Positions 17,623-28,025 are shown, counted from the first letter of the stretch. The stretch: 64,000 bases of DNA from CAJQQK01 sp963696075 (GCA_963696075.1 CAVOJD010000006.1:806001-870000), one strand, 5' to 3'. Notes: generated from the sequence alone by a model not told the origin. Made by a program: numbers and translations.

Positions 17623-18429
17623 ATGACTGTGGTCGACATGACGTGCCGCTTCGCTCTCCTGGGCTGGGCCATCGTTTGCACCGCGATCATGCCGGCCGCA
17701 GCCCGTGAGCTGCGCCCCGGCATCATGGGCACAGACGACCGCGTCCCCGTCGATGTCGCAGCCAAGCCTTGGGCCGCCATCGGCCAGGTCAACGTCGCGC
17801 GCCACCGCCGCCGCATGAGCTGCACTGGCACGCTGATTGCCCCCGACCGCGTGCTGACCGCAGCCCACTGCCTGATCGATCCCGTATCGAACGAGCTCTT
17901 TCCCTTGAAGAGCATCCATTTCCTGACCGGCGTGTTCGGCTCCCGGTGGAAGGAGCATGCCCAACCGGCCTGCGTCCTGTTGCCTGCCACCCGTGATGTC
18001 ACGCCGCCGGCTGAAAGGCGTCGCCCCGCACGCGGCCGCCCGCTTGCGTGGTTTCGCAACGATGTCGCCGTCCTCGTTCTCGAAAAACCGCTGACGGCGC
18101 CGCCTCTGGCCATCTCCGATCGGCCTGCGGCTGCAGCAGACGGCACCGGTCCCCTCACGCATGCCGCCTACGCCGGCGATCGCCGTCACCGTTTGACCGC
18201 GCACCTGGGCTGCGCGTTGCAAGGGCTCTCCCCCGACGGCCTCTGGCAAACCGATTGCGACACCCACAAGGCAGGCTCCGGCGGCCCCGTGCTGGTCGAG
18301 CGCGATGGCGCGTTCCAGCTCGCGGGCGTCATGGTCGCAATTGCTGAAAAACGTTTCACCGTGGCCGTGCCGGCAGCGCTCTGGCGCGACCTCGCCCAGC
18401 GGACGGCCTGTCCCGCCGCAGGCCGCTAG
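17623..18429 (+). CDS. Secreted trypsin-like serine protease (S1 family)
   Basis: A 268-residue exported protease. The signal peptide spans about residues 7-28 (hydrophobic FALLGWAIVCTAIM, then AAA-RE cleavage). Triad: His82 (LTAAHCLI), Asp147 (RNDVAVLVLE) and Ser219 (KAGSGGPVL). The nucleophile motif is GSGGP rather than the usual GDSGGP, a variation seen in bacterial S1 proteins. Cysteines at 67/83 and 197/212 could form disulfides in the periplasm. It begins 82 bp after the PPK2 stop on the same strand. Substrate unknown. ATG 17638 is a possible alternative start. Confidence 0.82.
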   Translation: MTVVDMTCRFALLGWAIVCTAIMPAAARELRPGIMGTDDRVPVDVAAKPWAAIGQVNVARHRRRMSCTGTLIAPDRVLTAAHCLIDPVSNELFPLKSIHFLTGVFGSRWKEHAQPACVLLPATRDVTPPAERRRPARGRPLAWFRNDVAVLVLEKPLTAPPLAISDRPAAAADGTGPLTHAAYAGDRRHRLTAHLGCALQGLSPDGLWQTDCDTHKAGSGGPVLVERDGAFQLAGVMVAIAEKRFTVAVPAALWRDLAQRTACPAAGR

Positions 18430-18470
18430 ATCGACCCGCGCGAGAGTGGGAACACGCGCACGACTGCGCC

Positions 18471-18719
18471 TCACTCGTCGCGCTCTTCTGCCTTGAAAAG
18501 AACAGCGGTCGCAACGCTGGCCTGCCCGAAGGTCAGTGCAAAGCCGAAAACGAGCAGCACAACCGCAATGACCTTCATGTCAGAGCGCGCGATCAGGTCG
18601 CCGAGCCCGGCAATATTGTACCAGATCAGTGCGAAACTGGTCACCGCACCGGCAACAATGCCGATCAGCGCATGGGTCACGAGGAACCTGGTCAGTCGCC
18701 AATCGATCATGTCCGCCAT
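18471..18719 (-). CDS. Small membrane protein of unknown function
   Basis: An 82-residue protein with two predicted membrane helices (about residues 11-33 and 48-70: THALIGIVAGAVTSFALIW and VIAVVLLVFGFALTFGQASV) and a charged C-terminus KAEERDE. ATG 18719 is chosen because AGGGAG lies at a good distance just upstream. The frame opens 10 codons earlier without a ribosome site. It lies between the convergent protease gene and zntB on its own strand. I recognise no family. Confidence 0.65.
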   Translation of the reverse strand: MADMIDWRLTRFLVTHALIGIVAGAVTSFALIWYNIAGLGDLIARSDMKVIAVVLLVFGFALTFGQASVATAVLFKAEERDE

Positions 18720-18813
18720 GCTCCCTATGAAGTGCCCGCCGCGAGGCAAAGGATCAGGCGCGATGTTACCGCACCCGGCCCCCGCCTGCGATCGGCGTCT
18801 TGGCGCAGGCGCC

Positions 18814-19788
18814 TCAGCGAAAGAACCCGAACATCCGCAACATCACGAATTGAAGAATGGCAATGACGCCAAGGATCATGACCACCGCCCAGAACGCCCA
18901 CGGGTTCTGGGCGCCCGGGATGCCGCCGACGTTGATCCCGAGCAGTCCCGTCACCAGCCCGAGCGGCAGGAAGATCGACGCTATGATCGAGAGCAGAAAG
19001 GTATTCTTGTTCACCCGCTCCGCGCGTTGATCCATGATCTCGTCATGCAGGATCTGGGCACGGTCGCGAATGGCGTCGAGTTCTTCGCCAAGCCGGGTCA
19101 CCCGTTCCGCAGCCTCCCGGACCCGGCTCCGGTCATGTTCCGTCAGCCAGCCGAGATCCTCGATCTCGAGCGTGGTCAAGGCATCGCGTTGTGGCACCAT
19201 GTAGCGCCGGATTGCGATCGCCCTGCGCCGGAAGCGCGAAAGTTCCGACCGCGGCACACGGAGTGCTTCGATCAGCACATCGTCCTCGATCTGGTCGATC
19301 CGCTCGTTGAGCTCTGCGACCGTCGGCTCGGCGCGGTCGGATAGGCGCAGCGTCAGCTTGGCAATGAAGTCGCCCGGGCTCTTGGGCGCCTGTTGGCGCT
19401 CGATCGCCTGACTGAAATCACGGACTGCTTGCAGCGAGCGCAACCACACACCGATCACGCGGCGGCCTTCGATCCAGAACCGAACCGAAATCATGTCTTC
19501 CGGTTCGGCGCCGGGGGCGAGGTTGACGCCGCGCAGGTTCAAGACGACACCATCGCCGTGAACGGTGCACCGCGGCCGGGTTTCATCCGCCGTCAGCGCC
19601 TCGATCACGAAACTGTCGAGGCCGCAGCCTTCGAGCAGCCGGCGCGCTGCCGGATCATCGCGCCTCAGATGAACCCATGTGAAGGCGTGCGTGTCGTGCG
19701 ATGGCGCGCCAATTTCATCCACAGACAAGGCCACCGCCCCGCCGCGCCCATCGAAGCCAAACGCCATGATGTCAGGTAGTTCGTCCAT
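18814..19788 (-). CDS. zntB: CorA-family zinc transporter ZntB
   Basis: Pentameric CorA-superfamily metal-ion channel with a large cytoplasmic funnel and two C-terminal helices. The 324-residue protein ends in the two membrane segments. The loop signature is GINVGGIPG at 284-292, i.e. the GxN motif in the GIN form usual for ZntB rather than GMN of CorA. The length is normal. Zinc as substrate is inferred from family membership. It is monocistronic, with a spacer of 95 bp containing a terminator between it and the binding-protein gene upstream. Confidence 0.88.
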   Translation of the reverse strand: MDELPDIMAFGFDGRGGAVALSVDEIGAPSHDTHAFTWVHLRRDDPAARRLLEGCGLDSFVIEALTADETRPRCTVHGDGVVLNLRGVNLAPGAEPEDMISVRFWIEGRRVIGVWLRSLQAVRDFSQAIERQQAPKSPGDFIAKLTLRLSDRAEPTVAELNERIDQIEDDVLIEALRVPRSELSRFRRRAIAIRRYMVPQRDALTTLEIEDLGWLTEHDRSRVREAAERVTRLGEELDAIRDRAQILHDEIMDQRAERVNKNTFLLSIIASIFLPLGLVTGLLGINVGGIPGAQNPWAFWAVVMILGVIAILQFVMLRMFGFFR

Positions 19789-19820
19789 CTCGTGTCCGTG
19801 CAGTCATTGGATCGGGCTTC

Positions 19821-19855
19821 GAAACGAAAGCGGCCGGCTCCGCTGGAGCCGGCCG
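19821..19855 (-). terminator. Rho-independent terminator after the ABC binding-protein gene
   Basis: Perfect 10-11 bp GC stem (ggccggctcc/ggagccggcc, 3-nt loop) followed on the minus strand by CTTTCGTTTC. It lies about 30 nt after the stop of the binding-protein gene and insulates zntB from it. Confidence 0.75.
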
Positions 19856-19883
19856 GCGTCAGAACCTAACCTATCGCGAGGCC

Positions 19884-21047
19884 TCACATCTTGCATTCGC
19901 TCGCGTAGGCATCCTTGTGTTCCTTGCGCGCGATGCCGACCATTTCGTTGGTCAGAACGCCGTCCTGCTCGACGACTTTGCGCACGAAGATGTCTTGGAT
20001 TGGGAAGTGGTTGGTGTTGAACCTGAAGTTGCCGCGCGTCGAGGCGAAGTCCGCCTTCACGAGGGCTGCGCGGAACTTGTCGGCATCATCGACGCCACCG
20101 GCCGCTTTAAGGCCCGAGGCGATCAACTTGGCGGCATCATAGCCCTGGCTCGCATAAAGCGACGGCAGCCGGCCGAACTCTTTCTGGAAGGCGGCAACGA
20201 ATGCCTTGTTCGCCGGCACGTCGATGTCCTTGTTCCACTGTGAGGTGTTGATGACGCCGAGGGCCGCCTTGCCGACGGCCTTCAGGATACCTTGGTCGAA
20301 CGAGAACGCCGGCCCGAACAGCGGAATATCGAGGCCGGACTGCGCATACTGCTTCACGAATGCGATACCCATGCCGCCCGGCAGGAAGAAGAACACCGAA
20401 TCGGGCTTGGCCTCGCGGATTGCCGCGATCTCGGCGGCATAGTCCTTGGCGCCGAGCTTGGTGTAGGTCTCGGCTGCGACCGTATCACCGAAGAACCGCT
20501 TGAAGCCGCGCAGCATGTCCTGGCCCGCCGGATAGTTGGGCGCGAGGATGAACGGCTTCTTGTAGCCCTTCTCCTTCATGTATTCGCCCATGGCCTCGGG
20601 CAGGTTGTCGTTCTGCCACGACACGTTGAAGTGGTTCTTGTGGCAGAGCTTTCCGGCAAGCTGCGATGGCCCCGCATTCGGCGAGATGTAGAACGCGCCG
20701 CCGCGCACGGCGGGGGGCACGACGGCGAGCGCCAGGTTGGACCATATCAGGCCGGTCAGGATCTTGGCGCCGTCGCGCTTGAGGAACTTGTCGGCGATCT
20801 GCTTTGCCTTGTCGGGTTTGCGCGCATCATCTTCGACGAGGACGTCGACCTCGACACCGCCGAGCTTGCCGCCCTCCTCCTTGACCGCCAGCATGAAGCC
20901 GTCGCGGACATCGATGCCGAGGGACGAGCCACCACCCGAAAGGGTCGTAATCATGCCGATCTTGACCGGCTCAGCCGCAGCGGACACACTCAGCAATATA
21001 CTGCCAACAAGTGCGGCGCTGGCGCCGGCAATGATGCGCTTGGACAT
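19884..21047 (-). CDS. ABC transporter substrate-binding protein (Liv/aromatic-acid type)
   Basis: Periplasmic type-I binding protein of 387 residues with a signal peptide (MSKRIIAGASAALVGSILLS, cleavage at AAA-EP near 25). The mature start KIGMITTLSGG and the bilobed Peripla_BP_6 pattern (GVEVDVLVEDDARKPDKAKQIADKFL) are typical of HAAT-system proteins for branched-chain amino acids, amides or aromatic acids. Strong GGGAGGAATT ribosome site. It is transcribed away from the benzoate-CoA ligase gene, sharing a 316-bp control region, and is followed by its own terminator. Context suggests benzoate or a related acid as ligand and the SBP-less livHMGF at 12958-16388 as partner; both are inference. 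Confidence 0.87.
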   Translation of the reverse strand: MSKRIIAGASAALVGSILLSVSAAAEPVKIGMITTLSGGGSSLGIDVRDGFMLAVKEEGGKLGGVEVDVLVEDDARKPDKAKQIADKFLKRDGAKILTGLIWSNLALAVVPPAVRGGAFYISPNAGPSQLAGKLCHKNHFNVSWQNDNLPEAMGEYMKEKGYKKPFILAPNYPAGQDMLRGFKRFFGDTVAAETYTKLGAKDYAAEIAAIREAKPDSVFFFLPGGMGIAFVKQYAQSGLDIPLFGPAFSFDQGILKAVGKAALGVINTSQWNKDIDVPANKAFVAAFQKEFGRLPSLYASQGYDAAKLIASGLKAAGGVDDADKFRAALVKADFASTRGNFRFNTNHFPIQDIFVRKVVEQDGVLTNEMVGIARKEHKDAYASECKM

Positions 21048-21363
21048 TCAATTCCTCCCTGTTTTTTTGCCCCTCTGCAATCGGCGCGCAAGGCGTCGGC
21101 TGGCTCAGGGGACACTGCGAAAAACCTAGGCCGAAACCCTTCACTCCGGCAAGCCGAATGGCAATCGAACCGGTTTGGCTGTTAACGAGGCTCGACAACC
21201 AGCCGCCGTTTTCGGAAGATGATCCAAAACGGGCCCTGCCGCACCGGCAGCGCGCCCGACAGCGAACCTGGCAGTCAAACCCGTTGGTGAACCTGGCGGA
21301 CAAACGCCATGGTGGGCGACCTGGAAGCAATAAGCCGGGCGCATCGAAACGGGAGGAATGGCG
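21048..21363. promoter_or_regulatory. Divergent control region between the binding protein and the box operon
   Basis: A 316-bp spacer between two diverging genes, so it must hold both promoters. I see no gene in it. Short palindromes CCTAGG (21126) and AACCGGTT (about 21168) and a single TGCA (21076) are present. None repeats with a spacing that would make a convincing BoxR/BzdR operator. Confidence 0.45.
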
Positions 21364-22908
<1,545 letters not shown>

Positions 22909-22910
22909 CC

Positions 22911-23759
22911 ATGACGCTTGGCACCGGCGCGGCGGCGAATGAACGGGCCGTGCGCTTTCCGGGCGCTGCCGGCGCCGGTCCGGTCCGCACGATGCTGCCG
23001 CTCAACGGCGGTGGCGAAATCGAGGTGGCCGCCTGGGGTCCGCCGCCGCATGAAACAGACACCACCATCCTGCTTCACGAAGGTCTCGGCTGCGTTGCCC
23101 TGTGGCGGGATTTTCCGGCACGCCTGAGTGCGGCCACCGGCAACGGCGTCGTTGCCTATTCGCGCCTGGGCTACGGCGCCTCGTCCCCGATCACCCCGCC
23201 CCTGCCGCTCGACCGGATGGCCCGCGAGGCCCGATGCACCATTCCGCAACTGATCGCGGCGATTTCTCCTGGCACGTTCTCACTTCTCGGCCACAGCGAC
23301 GGCGCGACAATCGCGGCGCATTACCTCGCCGGCGATCCCGACCCGCGCCTTCTTCGCGCCGTCCTGATCGCGCCCCACTTCTTCGTCGAGCCATCGAACC
23401 TCGCCGCCATCGCCCGAACCCGTGACGCCTTTGAAACCGGTGATCTGCGCCAGCGCCTCGCGAAGTATCACGGGCCCAATGTCGATGGCGCCTTTTATGG
23501 CTTCGCCGAGACCTGGATGGCGCCGGCCTTCCGCGACTGGGACATGCGCGCCGAGATCGCGCGCTGGCGCCATCCCGTCCTGTTCATCCAGGGCAACGAT
23601 GACCCCTACGGCTCCAAAGCACAGGCCGAAGCCGCAGCCCGCTCGCCAGAGACGGCCGTGGTGAACCTCGACGGGTGCGCCCACGCACCTCACCTCGAAG
23701 CCCCCGACGTGACGCTTCCCCTGATCGCCAACTTTCTGACCGGTGGAGCGGGCGCATGA
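22911..23759 (+). CDS. Alpha/beta hydrolase of the box operon
   Basis: A 282-residue alpha/beta-hydrolase-fold protein with oxyanion segment LLHEGLG (54-60), nucleophile Ser129 in LGHSDGA, and Asp/His in GNDDPYG and DGCAHAPHLE. It lies between the ligase and the DUF309 gene (stop overlaps the next ATG as ATGA). Hydrolases at this position recur in box clusters and may hydrolyse dead-end CoA thioesters or a lactone/ester intermediate; that role is inference. A GTG at 22905 is an alternative start overlapping the ligase stop. Confidence 0.83.
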   Translation: MTLGTGAAANERAVRFPGAAGAGPVRTMLPLNGGGEIEVAAWGPPPHETDTTILLHEGLGCVALWRDFPARLSAATGNGVVAYSRLGYGASSPITPPLPLDRMAREARCTIPQLIAAISPGTFSLLGHSDGATIAAHYLAGDPDPRLLRAVLIAPHFFVEPSNLAAIARTRDAFETGDLRQRLAKYHGPNVDGAFYGFAETWMAPAFRDWDMRAEIARWRHPVLFIQGNDDPYGSKAQAEAAARSPETAVVNLDGCAHAPHLEAPDVTLPLIANFLTGGAGA

Positions 23760-24274
23760 GTGACGTCGTGCGCCCGCAGCCAACCCCCTTCAGCGCCGAT
23801 CGCCCAGCCCACGTCAAAGCCCGCGACAAAGCCAAAGTCCACCCGCTACCGACTGTCCGTCACCTGCCCGGATCAGGGTCGCAGCCCGATCTGATCCCCC
23901 TGGAGGCCGTCAAGGCGCTGGTGCCGGCGCGCACCGAGGCTGAGGCCTGGTCCAAAAACCAGCCCTTTCTGTATGGCATCGCGCTGTTCGAGGCGGGCTT
24001 CTACTGGGAAGCCCACGAAGTCTGGGAACCGGTCTGGATGAACGCCGCCCCCAATAGCGCCGAGCGCCATCTGCTGCAGGCACTGATCCAGTATGCCAAC
24101 GCCGCCTTGAAGCGCGACATGGCGCGCCCGCGCGCCGCCCGCCGTCTCCTTGACGAAACAGCCCGCCACCTCGGGCGGGCCGTCCAAGCGGCGCCGGGTG
24201 ACACGTTCATGGGCGTCGATCTGATTGGCTGGCAGGCGACACTCGACGCACAGCTTGCACCTGATGAGGAATAA
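23756..24274 (+). CDS. DUF309 domain-containing protein
   Basis: A 172-residue protein whose C-terminal two thirds match DUF309: GIALFEAGFYWEAHEVWE with the conserved Glu and His, then the helical ALIQYANAALK. The first 60 residues are Pro/Arg/Lys-rich and probably flexible. DUF309 proteins are small helical, possibly metal-binding proteins of unknown function; one commonly accompanies box genes. ATG 23756 overlaps the hydrolase stop (ATGA), so it is translationally coupled. Confidence 0.82.
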   Translation: MSDVVRPQPTPFSADRPAHVKARDKAKVHPLPTVRHLPGSGSQPDLIPLEAVKALVPARTEAEAWSKNQPFLYGIALFEAGFYWEAHEVWEPVWMNAAPNSAERHLLQALIQYANAALKRDMARPRAARRLLDETARHLGRAVQAAPGDTFMGVDLIGWQATLDAQLAPDEE

Positions 24275-24390
24275 TAGTGCATAAAATTGGCTGAGATGGC
24301 GACTGTCGCCCATAGAATGAAACTTATACTGCTTCACAGGCGGCCCGCGACCGCCTAGTGTCGCGAAAAACCCGAGGAATGCCCAAGGCC
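24275..24390 (+). promoter_or_regulatory. AT-rich spacer before boxC, possible internal promoter
   Basis: This 116-bp gap is visibly richer in A/T than its surroundings and contains aataatagtgcataaaatt and cttatactgctt. A TGCA half-site and a TATACT-like -10 are present, but no matching -35 or second half-site at fixed spacing. A second promoter or regulator site for boxC-boxR is possible. Confidence 0.35.
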
Positions 24391-26061
24391 ATGACGGACC
24401 CCAAGCCGATCGATTTCCAGACCGATCCCGCTCGCTATCGCCATTGGCGGATCGAGACGAATGGGCCGGTCGCAAACCTCGTCATGGACGTCGACGAGAC
24501 CGGCGGTCTGTTCGACGGTTACGAGCTGAAACTCAATTCCTACGACCTTGGCGTCGATATCGAGCTCGCCGATTGCATCCAGCGCCTGCGCTTCGAACAC
24601 CCGGAAGTCCGCGCCGTCGTGATCCGCTCGGGCAAGGACCGCGTCTTTTGCGCCGGCGCCAACATCCGCATGCTGGCCGGCGCGAGCCACGCGCATAAGG
24701 TCAACTTCTGCAAGTTCACCAACGAAACCCGCAGCGCCATTGAGGATGCGAGTGCCCAGTCCGGCCAACGCTACATCGCCGCCATAAAGGGCGCCTGCGC
24801 GGGCGGCGGCTACGAGTTGGCGCTTGCCACCGACCACATCATGTTGACCGACGATGGCTCATCGAGCGTCGCGTTGCCGGAAGTGCCGCTCCTCGCCGTC
24901 CTGCCCGGCACCGGCGGCCTGACCCGCGTGACCGACAAGCGCAAGGTCCGCCGCGACCGCGCCGATGTGTTCTGCACCGTCGAGGAAGGCATCAAGGGCC
25001 GCCGCGCCGTCGATTGGCGCCTGGTCGACGAAATCGTCCCCAACGCCAACTTCGATGAACGCGTTGCAGCCCGCGCCCGCGAAATCGCCGACGCGGCCCC
25101 CTTGAGCGGCCCCGGCCCTCACAACGGCATCGCACTGACCCCGCTCGCCCGCACGATCGAGGGAACGACCGTCAGCTATTCGACCGTGACCGTCGTGGTC
25201 GATCGCGACGCCCGTCGTGCCGAGATAACGATCTGGGGCCCCGATGGCGATCCCGCCACGACGCCGCAAGCAATCCACGACGCTGGCGCCGAAAACTGGA
25301 TGCTGCGCGCTGCCCGCGAGTTCGATGACGCGATCCTGCATCTGCGCGCGAACGAGGGCGACATCGGCACGCTCGTCTTCAAGACCGAAGGCGATCCCGC
25401 CCGCGTGGCAGCCCATGAAGCAGCCCTCCTTGGAAACCCGGACTTCTGGCTCGCCCGCGAAATCCTGCTCTATTGGAAGCGTGTTCTCAAACGCGTCGAT
25501 GTCACCTCTCGCTCGCTCGTCGCATTGGTCGAGCCGGGCTCGTGTTTCGCCGGCCCGCTGGCCGAGATCGTGTTTGCCGCCGACCGTGCGATGATGCTCG
25601 AGGGCCAGTTCGAGGGCGACAACCGGCCGCCCGCCGAACTCCACCTGACGGACGGCAACTTCGCAACCTATCCCATGCCCAACGGGCTCACCCGCCTCGA
25701 GACCCGTTTTCTCGGCGAGCCCGAAGCGCTGGCTGCGGCGCGCGAAAAAATCGGCGAAGCGATCGAGGCAGAGGACGCGGACGCGCTGGGTCTGATCACG
25801 TTTGCCTACGACGACATCGACTGGGAGGACGAGGTGCGCATCTTCCTCGAGGAACGCGCCAATTTCTCGCCTGATGCGATGACCGGCATGGAGGCAAACC
25901 TGCGCTTCCCTGGCCCTGAGACGATGGAAACCAAGATCTTCGCCCGCCTCACCGCCTGGCAGAACTGGATCTTCCAGCGCCCCAACGCGGTCGGCGACGA
26001 AGGTGCCCTCAAGCGCTACGGCACCGGCCAGCGCGCAACCTTCGACAGAACGAGGGTGTAA
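24391..26061 (+). CDS. boxC: 2,3-epoxybenzoyl-CoA dihydrolase
   Basis: BoxC cleaves 2,3-epoxybenzoyl-CoA with two waters to 3,4-dehydroadipyl-CoA semialdehyde and formate. The 556-residue protein begins in family style with DFQTDPARYRHW. Its N-terminal half is a crotonase fold, with oxyanion segments FCAGANIRMLAG and GACAGGGYELALA and the catalytic-type Glu in LPEVPLLAVLPGTGGL. The second half is the BoxC-specific domain with a degenerate crotonase repeat. ATG 24391 is chosen for its match to homologues; ATG 24379 follows GAGGA with no spacing, and a GTG at 24358 is unlikely. Followed 5 bp later by a cupin gene. Confidence 0.94.
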   Translation: MTDPKPIDFQTDPARYRHWRIETNGPVANLVMDVDETGGLFDGYELKLNSYDLGVDIELADCIQRLRFEHPEVRAVVIRSGKDRVFCAGANIRMLAGASHAHKVNFCKFTNETRSAIEDASAQSGQRYIAAIKGACAGGGYELALATDHIMLTDDGSSSVALPEVPLLAVLPGTGGLTRVTDKRKVRRDRADVFCTVEEGIKGRRAVDWRLVDEIVPNANFDERVAARAREIADAAPLSGPGPHNGIALTPLARTIEGTTVSYSTVTVVVDRDARRAEITIWGPDGDPATTPQAIHDAGAENWMLRAAREFDDAILHLRANEGDIGTLVFKTEGDPARVAAHEAALLGNPDFWLAREILLYWKRVLKRVDVTSRSLVALVEPGSCFAGPLAEIVFAADRAMMLEGQFEGDNRPPAELHLTDGNFATYPMPNGLTRLETRFLGEPEALAAAREKIGEAIEAEDADALGLITFAYDDIDWEDEVRIFLEERANFSPDAMTGMEANLRFPGPETMETKIFARLTAWQNWIFQRPNAVGDEGALKRYGTGQRATFDRTRV

Positions 26062-26066
26062 CGGAC

Positions 26067-26429
26067 ATGGCAACCAGCATGAAAGCCGTTTCGCTGACCG
26101 AGAAGCTCGCGACATTTTCCGAGCACTGGTCGCCCAAAGTCGTCGCCGGCTTCAATGGTCATGACGTCATGGTCGTGAAGGTCAAGGGTGAGTTCGTCTG
26201 GCACCACCACGACGATACCGACGATCTGTTTCTCGTCCTCAAGGGCCGCCTGCGCATCGATCTGCCCGACGGCGCCGTCGAACTCGGCGAGGGCGACCTC
26301 TTCGTTGTGCCGCAAGGCATCGAGCATCGTCCGGTCGCCGATGAGGAGGCCCATCTCCTCCTGATCGAGCCGGCCGGCACCCCCAACACCGGCGATCCCG
26401 CGACCGCCGCCATCAAGCAGAAAATCTGA
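26067..26429 (+). CDS. Cupin domain-containing protein
   Basis: A 120-residue single-domain cupin. Cupin motif 1 is WHHHDDTDDLFLVLKGRL (metal ligands His-His/Glu-type) and motif 2 GDLFVVPQGIEHRPVA with the second His. It resembles small DUF/cupin_2 proteins that bind Fe, Mn or Zn. It sits between boxC (5 bp gap) and boxB (16 bp gap), so it is in the operon. It may isomerise or protect a pathway intermediate, or have a regulatory role; nothing in the sequence decides. Confidence 0.85.
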   Translation: MATSMKAVSLTEKLATFSEHWSPKVVAGFNGHDVMVVKVKGEFVWHHHDDTDDLFLVLKGRLRIDLPDGAVELGEGDLFVVPQGIEHRPVADEEAHLLLIEPAGTPNTGDPATAAIKQKI

Positions 26430-26445
26430 CCCCCGGGAGACCGTC

Positions 26446-27897
26446 ATGCCCCAAGACATGGATGTCAGCTACGATACGCTGATCCCGAACAACGTTTCGC
26501 TCGCCGACGATCGCCGCGTCCTGAAGGCGCTCGAGAAATGGCACCCCGGCTACATCAACTGGTGGAATGATCTGGGCCCCAACGGCTTCCAGGAATCGCT
26601 CGTCTACCTGCGCACCGCCGTCAGCGTCGACCCCAAGGGCTGGGCCAAGTTCGGCTACGTGAAGATGCCGGAATACCGCTGGGGAATTCTGCTGGCCCCG
26701 GCCGTCGAAGGCCGCACGGTGCCGTGCGGCGAACACCTTGGCGAGCCCGCCTGGCAGGAAGTGCCGGGCGAATACCGCGCCCTCCTGCGCCGCCTGATCG
26801 TGATCCAGGGCGACACCGAGCCCGCCTCCGTTGAACAGCAGCGTTTCCTTGGAAAGACCGCGCCCTCGCTCTACGACATGCGCAACCTGTTCCAGGTCAA
26901 CGTCGAGGAAGGCCGCCATCTCTGGGCGATGGTCTACCTGCTCCAGAAATACTTCGGCAAGGACGGCCGCGAGGAGGCCGATGAACTCCTGCGCCGCCAG
27001 TCGGGCTCTGAAGAAGCACCTCGCATGCTCGGCGCCTTCAACGAGGAGACGCCGGACTGGCTCTCGTTCTTCATGTTCACCTATTTCACTGACCGCGACG
27101 GCAAGATGCAGCTCGAAGCCCTGGCGCAGTCAGGCTTCGATCCCCTCTCGCGGACCTGCCGCTTCATGCTGACTGAAGAGGCCCACCACATGTTCGTCGG
27201 TGAGACCGGTGTCAGCCGCACCATCCAGCGCACCTGCGAAGCAATGAATGAAGCCGGCATCTCGGACCCCTACGAGATCGACCGCATCCGGGCGCTCGGC
27301 GTCATCGACCTGCCGACGATCCAGAAGAAGCTCAACCTGCACTATTCGCTCTCCCTCGATCTGTTCGGCTCGGAGGTTTCAACGAACGCGGCGAACGCCT
27401 TCACCGCAGGCATCAAGGGCCGCTACCAGGAAGTGAAGATCGACGATGATCACCGCTTGCTGAATGACACCTATCCGATCCTCAAGATGGTCGATGGCAA
27501 GCCCACGCTCGTCGATATGCCGGCGCTGTCAGCAATCAACATGAGACTGCGCGACGACTACACGCGCGATGCCGCCGGTGGCGTCGGGCGCTGGAACAAG
27601 GTCATCGAAAAGGCCGGGATCGCTTTCGAAATGAAGCTGCCGGACGTCGCATTCCACCGCCAGATCGGCGAGTTCGCCCCTGTCGAGGCGTCGCCCGATG
27701 GTGAGATCCTCACGAAAGAGGCCTGGGCGGCAAGCCGCGACCAGTGGCTGCCCTCGACCGCCGACGGCGACTATATCGCGTCATTGATGAAACCCATTTG
27801 GGAGCCCGGCCAATACGCTGGCTGGATCGCCCCCCCGCGCGTCGGCATCGATGGCAAGCCCGGCGAGTTCGAGTATGTGCAGATCTACAATGCGTGA
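26446..27897 (+). CDS. boxB: Benzoyl-CoA 2,3-epoxidase subunit BoxB
   Basis: Di-iron oxygenase subunit that epoxidises benzoyl-CoA using electrons from BoxA. The 483-residue protein carries the paired carboxylate-His helices NVEEGRHLWAMVY and LTEEAHHMFVGETG that bind the two irons. The N-terminus LIPNNVSL and the conserved KWHPGYINWWNDLGP are strongly BoxB-like, and the length matches the family. GGGAGACC precedes the ATG. It is followed after 117 bp by boxA. Confidence 0.96.
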   Translation: MPQDMDVSYDTLIPNNVSLADDRRVLKALEKWHPGYINWWNDLGPNGFQESLVYLRTAVSVDPKGWAKFGYVKMPEYRWGILLAPAVEGRTVPCGEHLGEPAWQEVPGEYRALLRRLIVIQGDTEPASVEQQRFLGKTAPSLYDMRNLFQVNVEEGRHLWAMVYLLQKYFGKDGREEADELLRRQSGSEEAPRMLGAFNEETPDWLSFFMFTYFTDRDGKMQLEALAQSGFDPLSRTCRFMLTEEAHHMFVGETGVSRTIQRTCEAMNEAGISDPYEIDRIRALGVIDLPTIQKKLNLHYSLSLDLFGSEVSTNAANAFTAGIKGRYQEVKIDDDHRLLNDTYPILKMVDGKPTLVDMPALSAINMRLRDDYTRDAAGGVGRWNKVIEKAGIAFEMKLPDVAFHRQIGEFAPVEASPDGEILTKEAWAASRDQWLPSTADGDYIASLMKPIWEPGQYAGWIAPPRVGIDGKPGEFEYVQIYNA

Positions 27898-27966
27898 GCC
27901 GGACCGCCCCCTTCGCACGTCCGCAGCGACGCCAGGAAAAATGCAGCGCGCCCGCGAAGGCGCAAC

Positions 27967-28025
27967 GAGCGCAGCGAGCGAATAGGACCGTGAGCGCAGC
28001 GAGTGAACAGATCCGTGAGCGAAAC
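27967..28025 (+). repeat. 25-bp tandem repeat spanning the boxA start
   Basis: Two copies of a 25-bp unit (27967-27991 and 27992-28016; core gagcgcagcgag) plus the first bases of a third. The copies differ at a few bases. The GTG start of boxA (28015) lies in the repeat junction ccGTGAGCG. The unit resembles dispersed gagcg-rich repeats known from many GC-rich genomes. Confidence 0.75.

Noticed and set aside
24283..24345. BoxR/BzdR operator upstream of boxC
   Set aside because: Only one TGCA half-site; no second copy at consistent spacing here or in the 21048-21363 region, so no operator is called.
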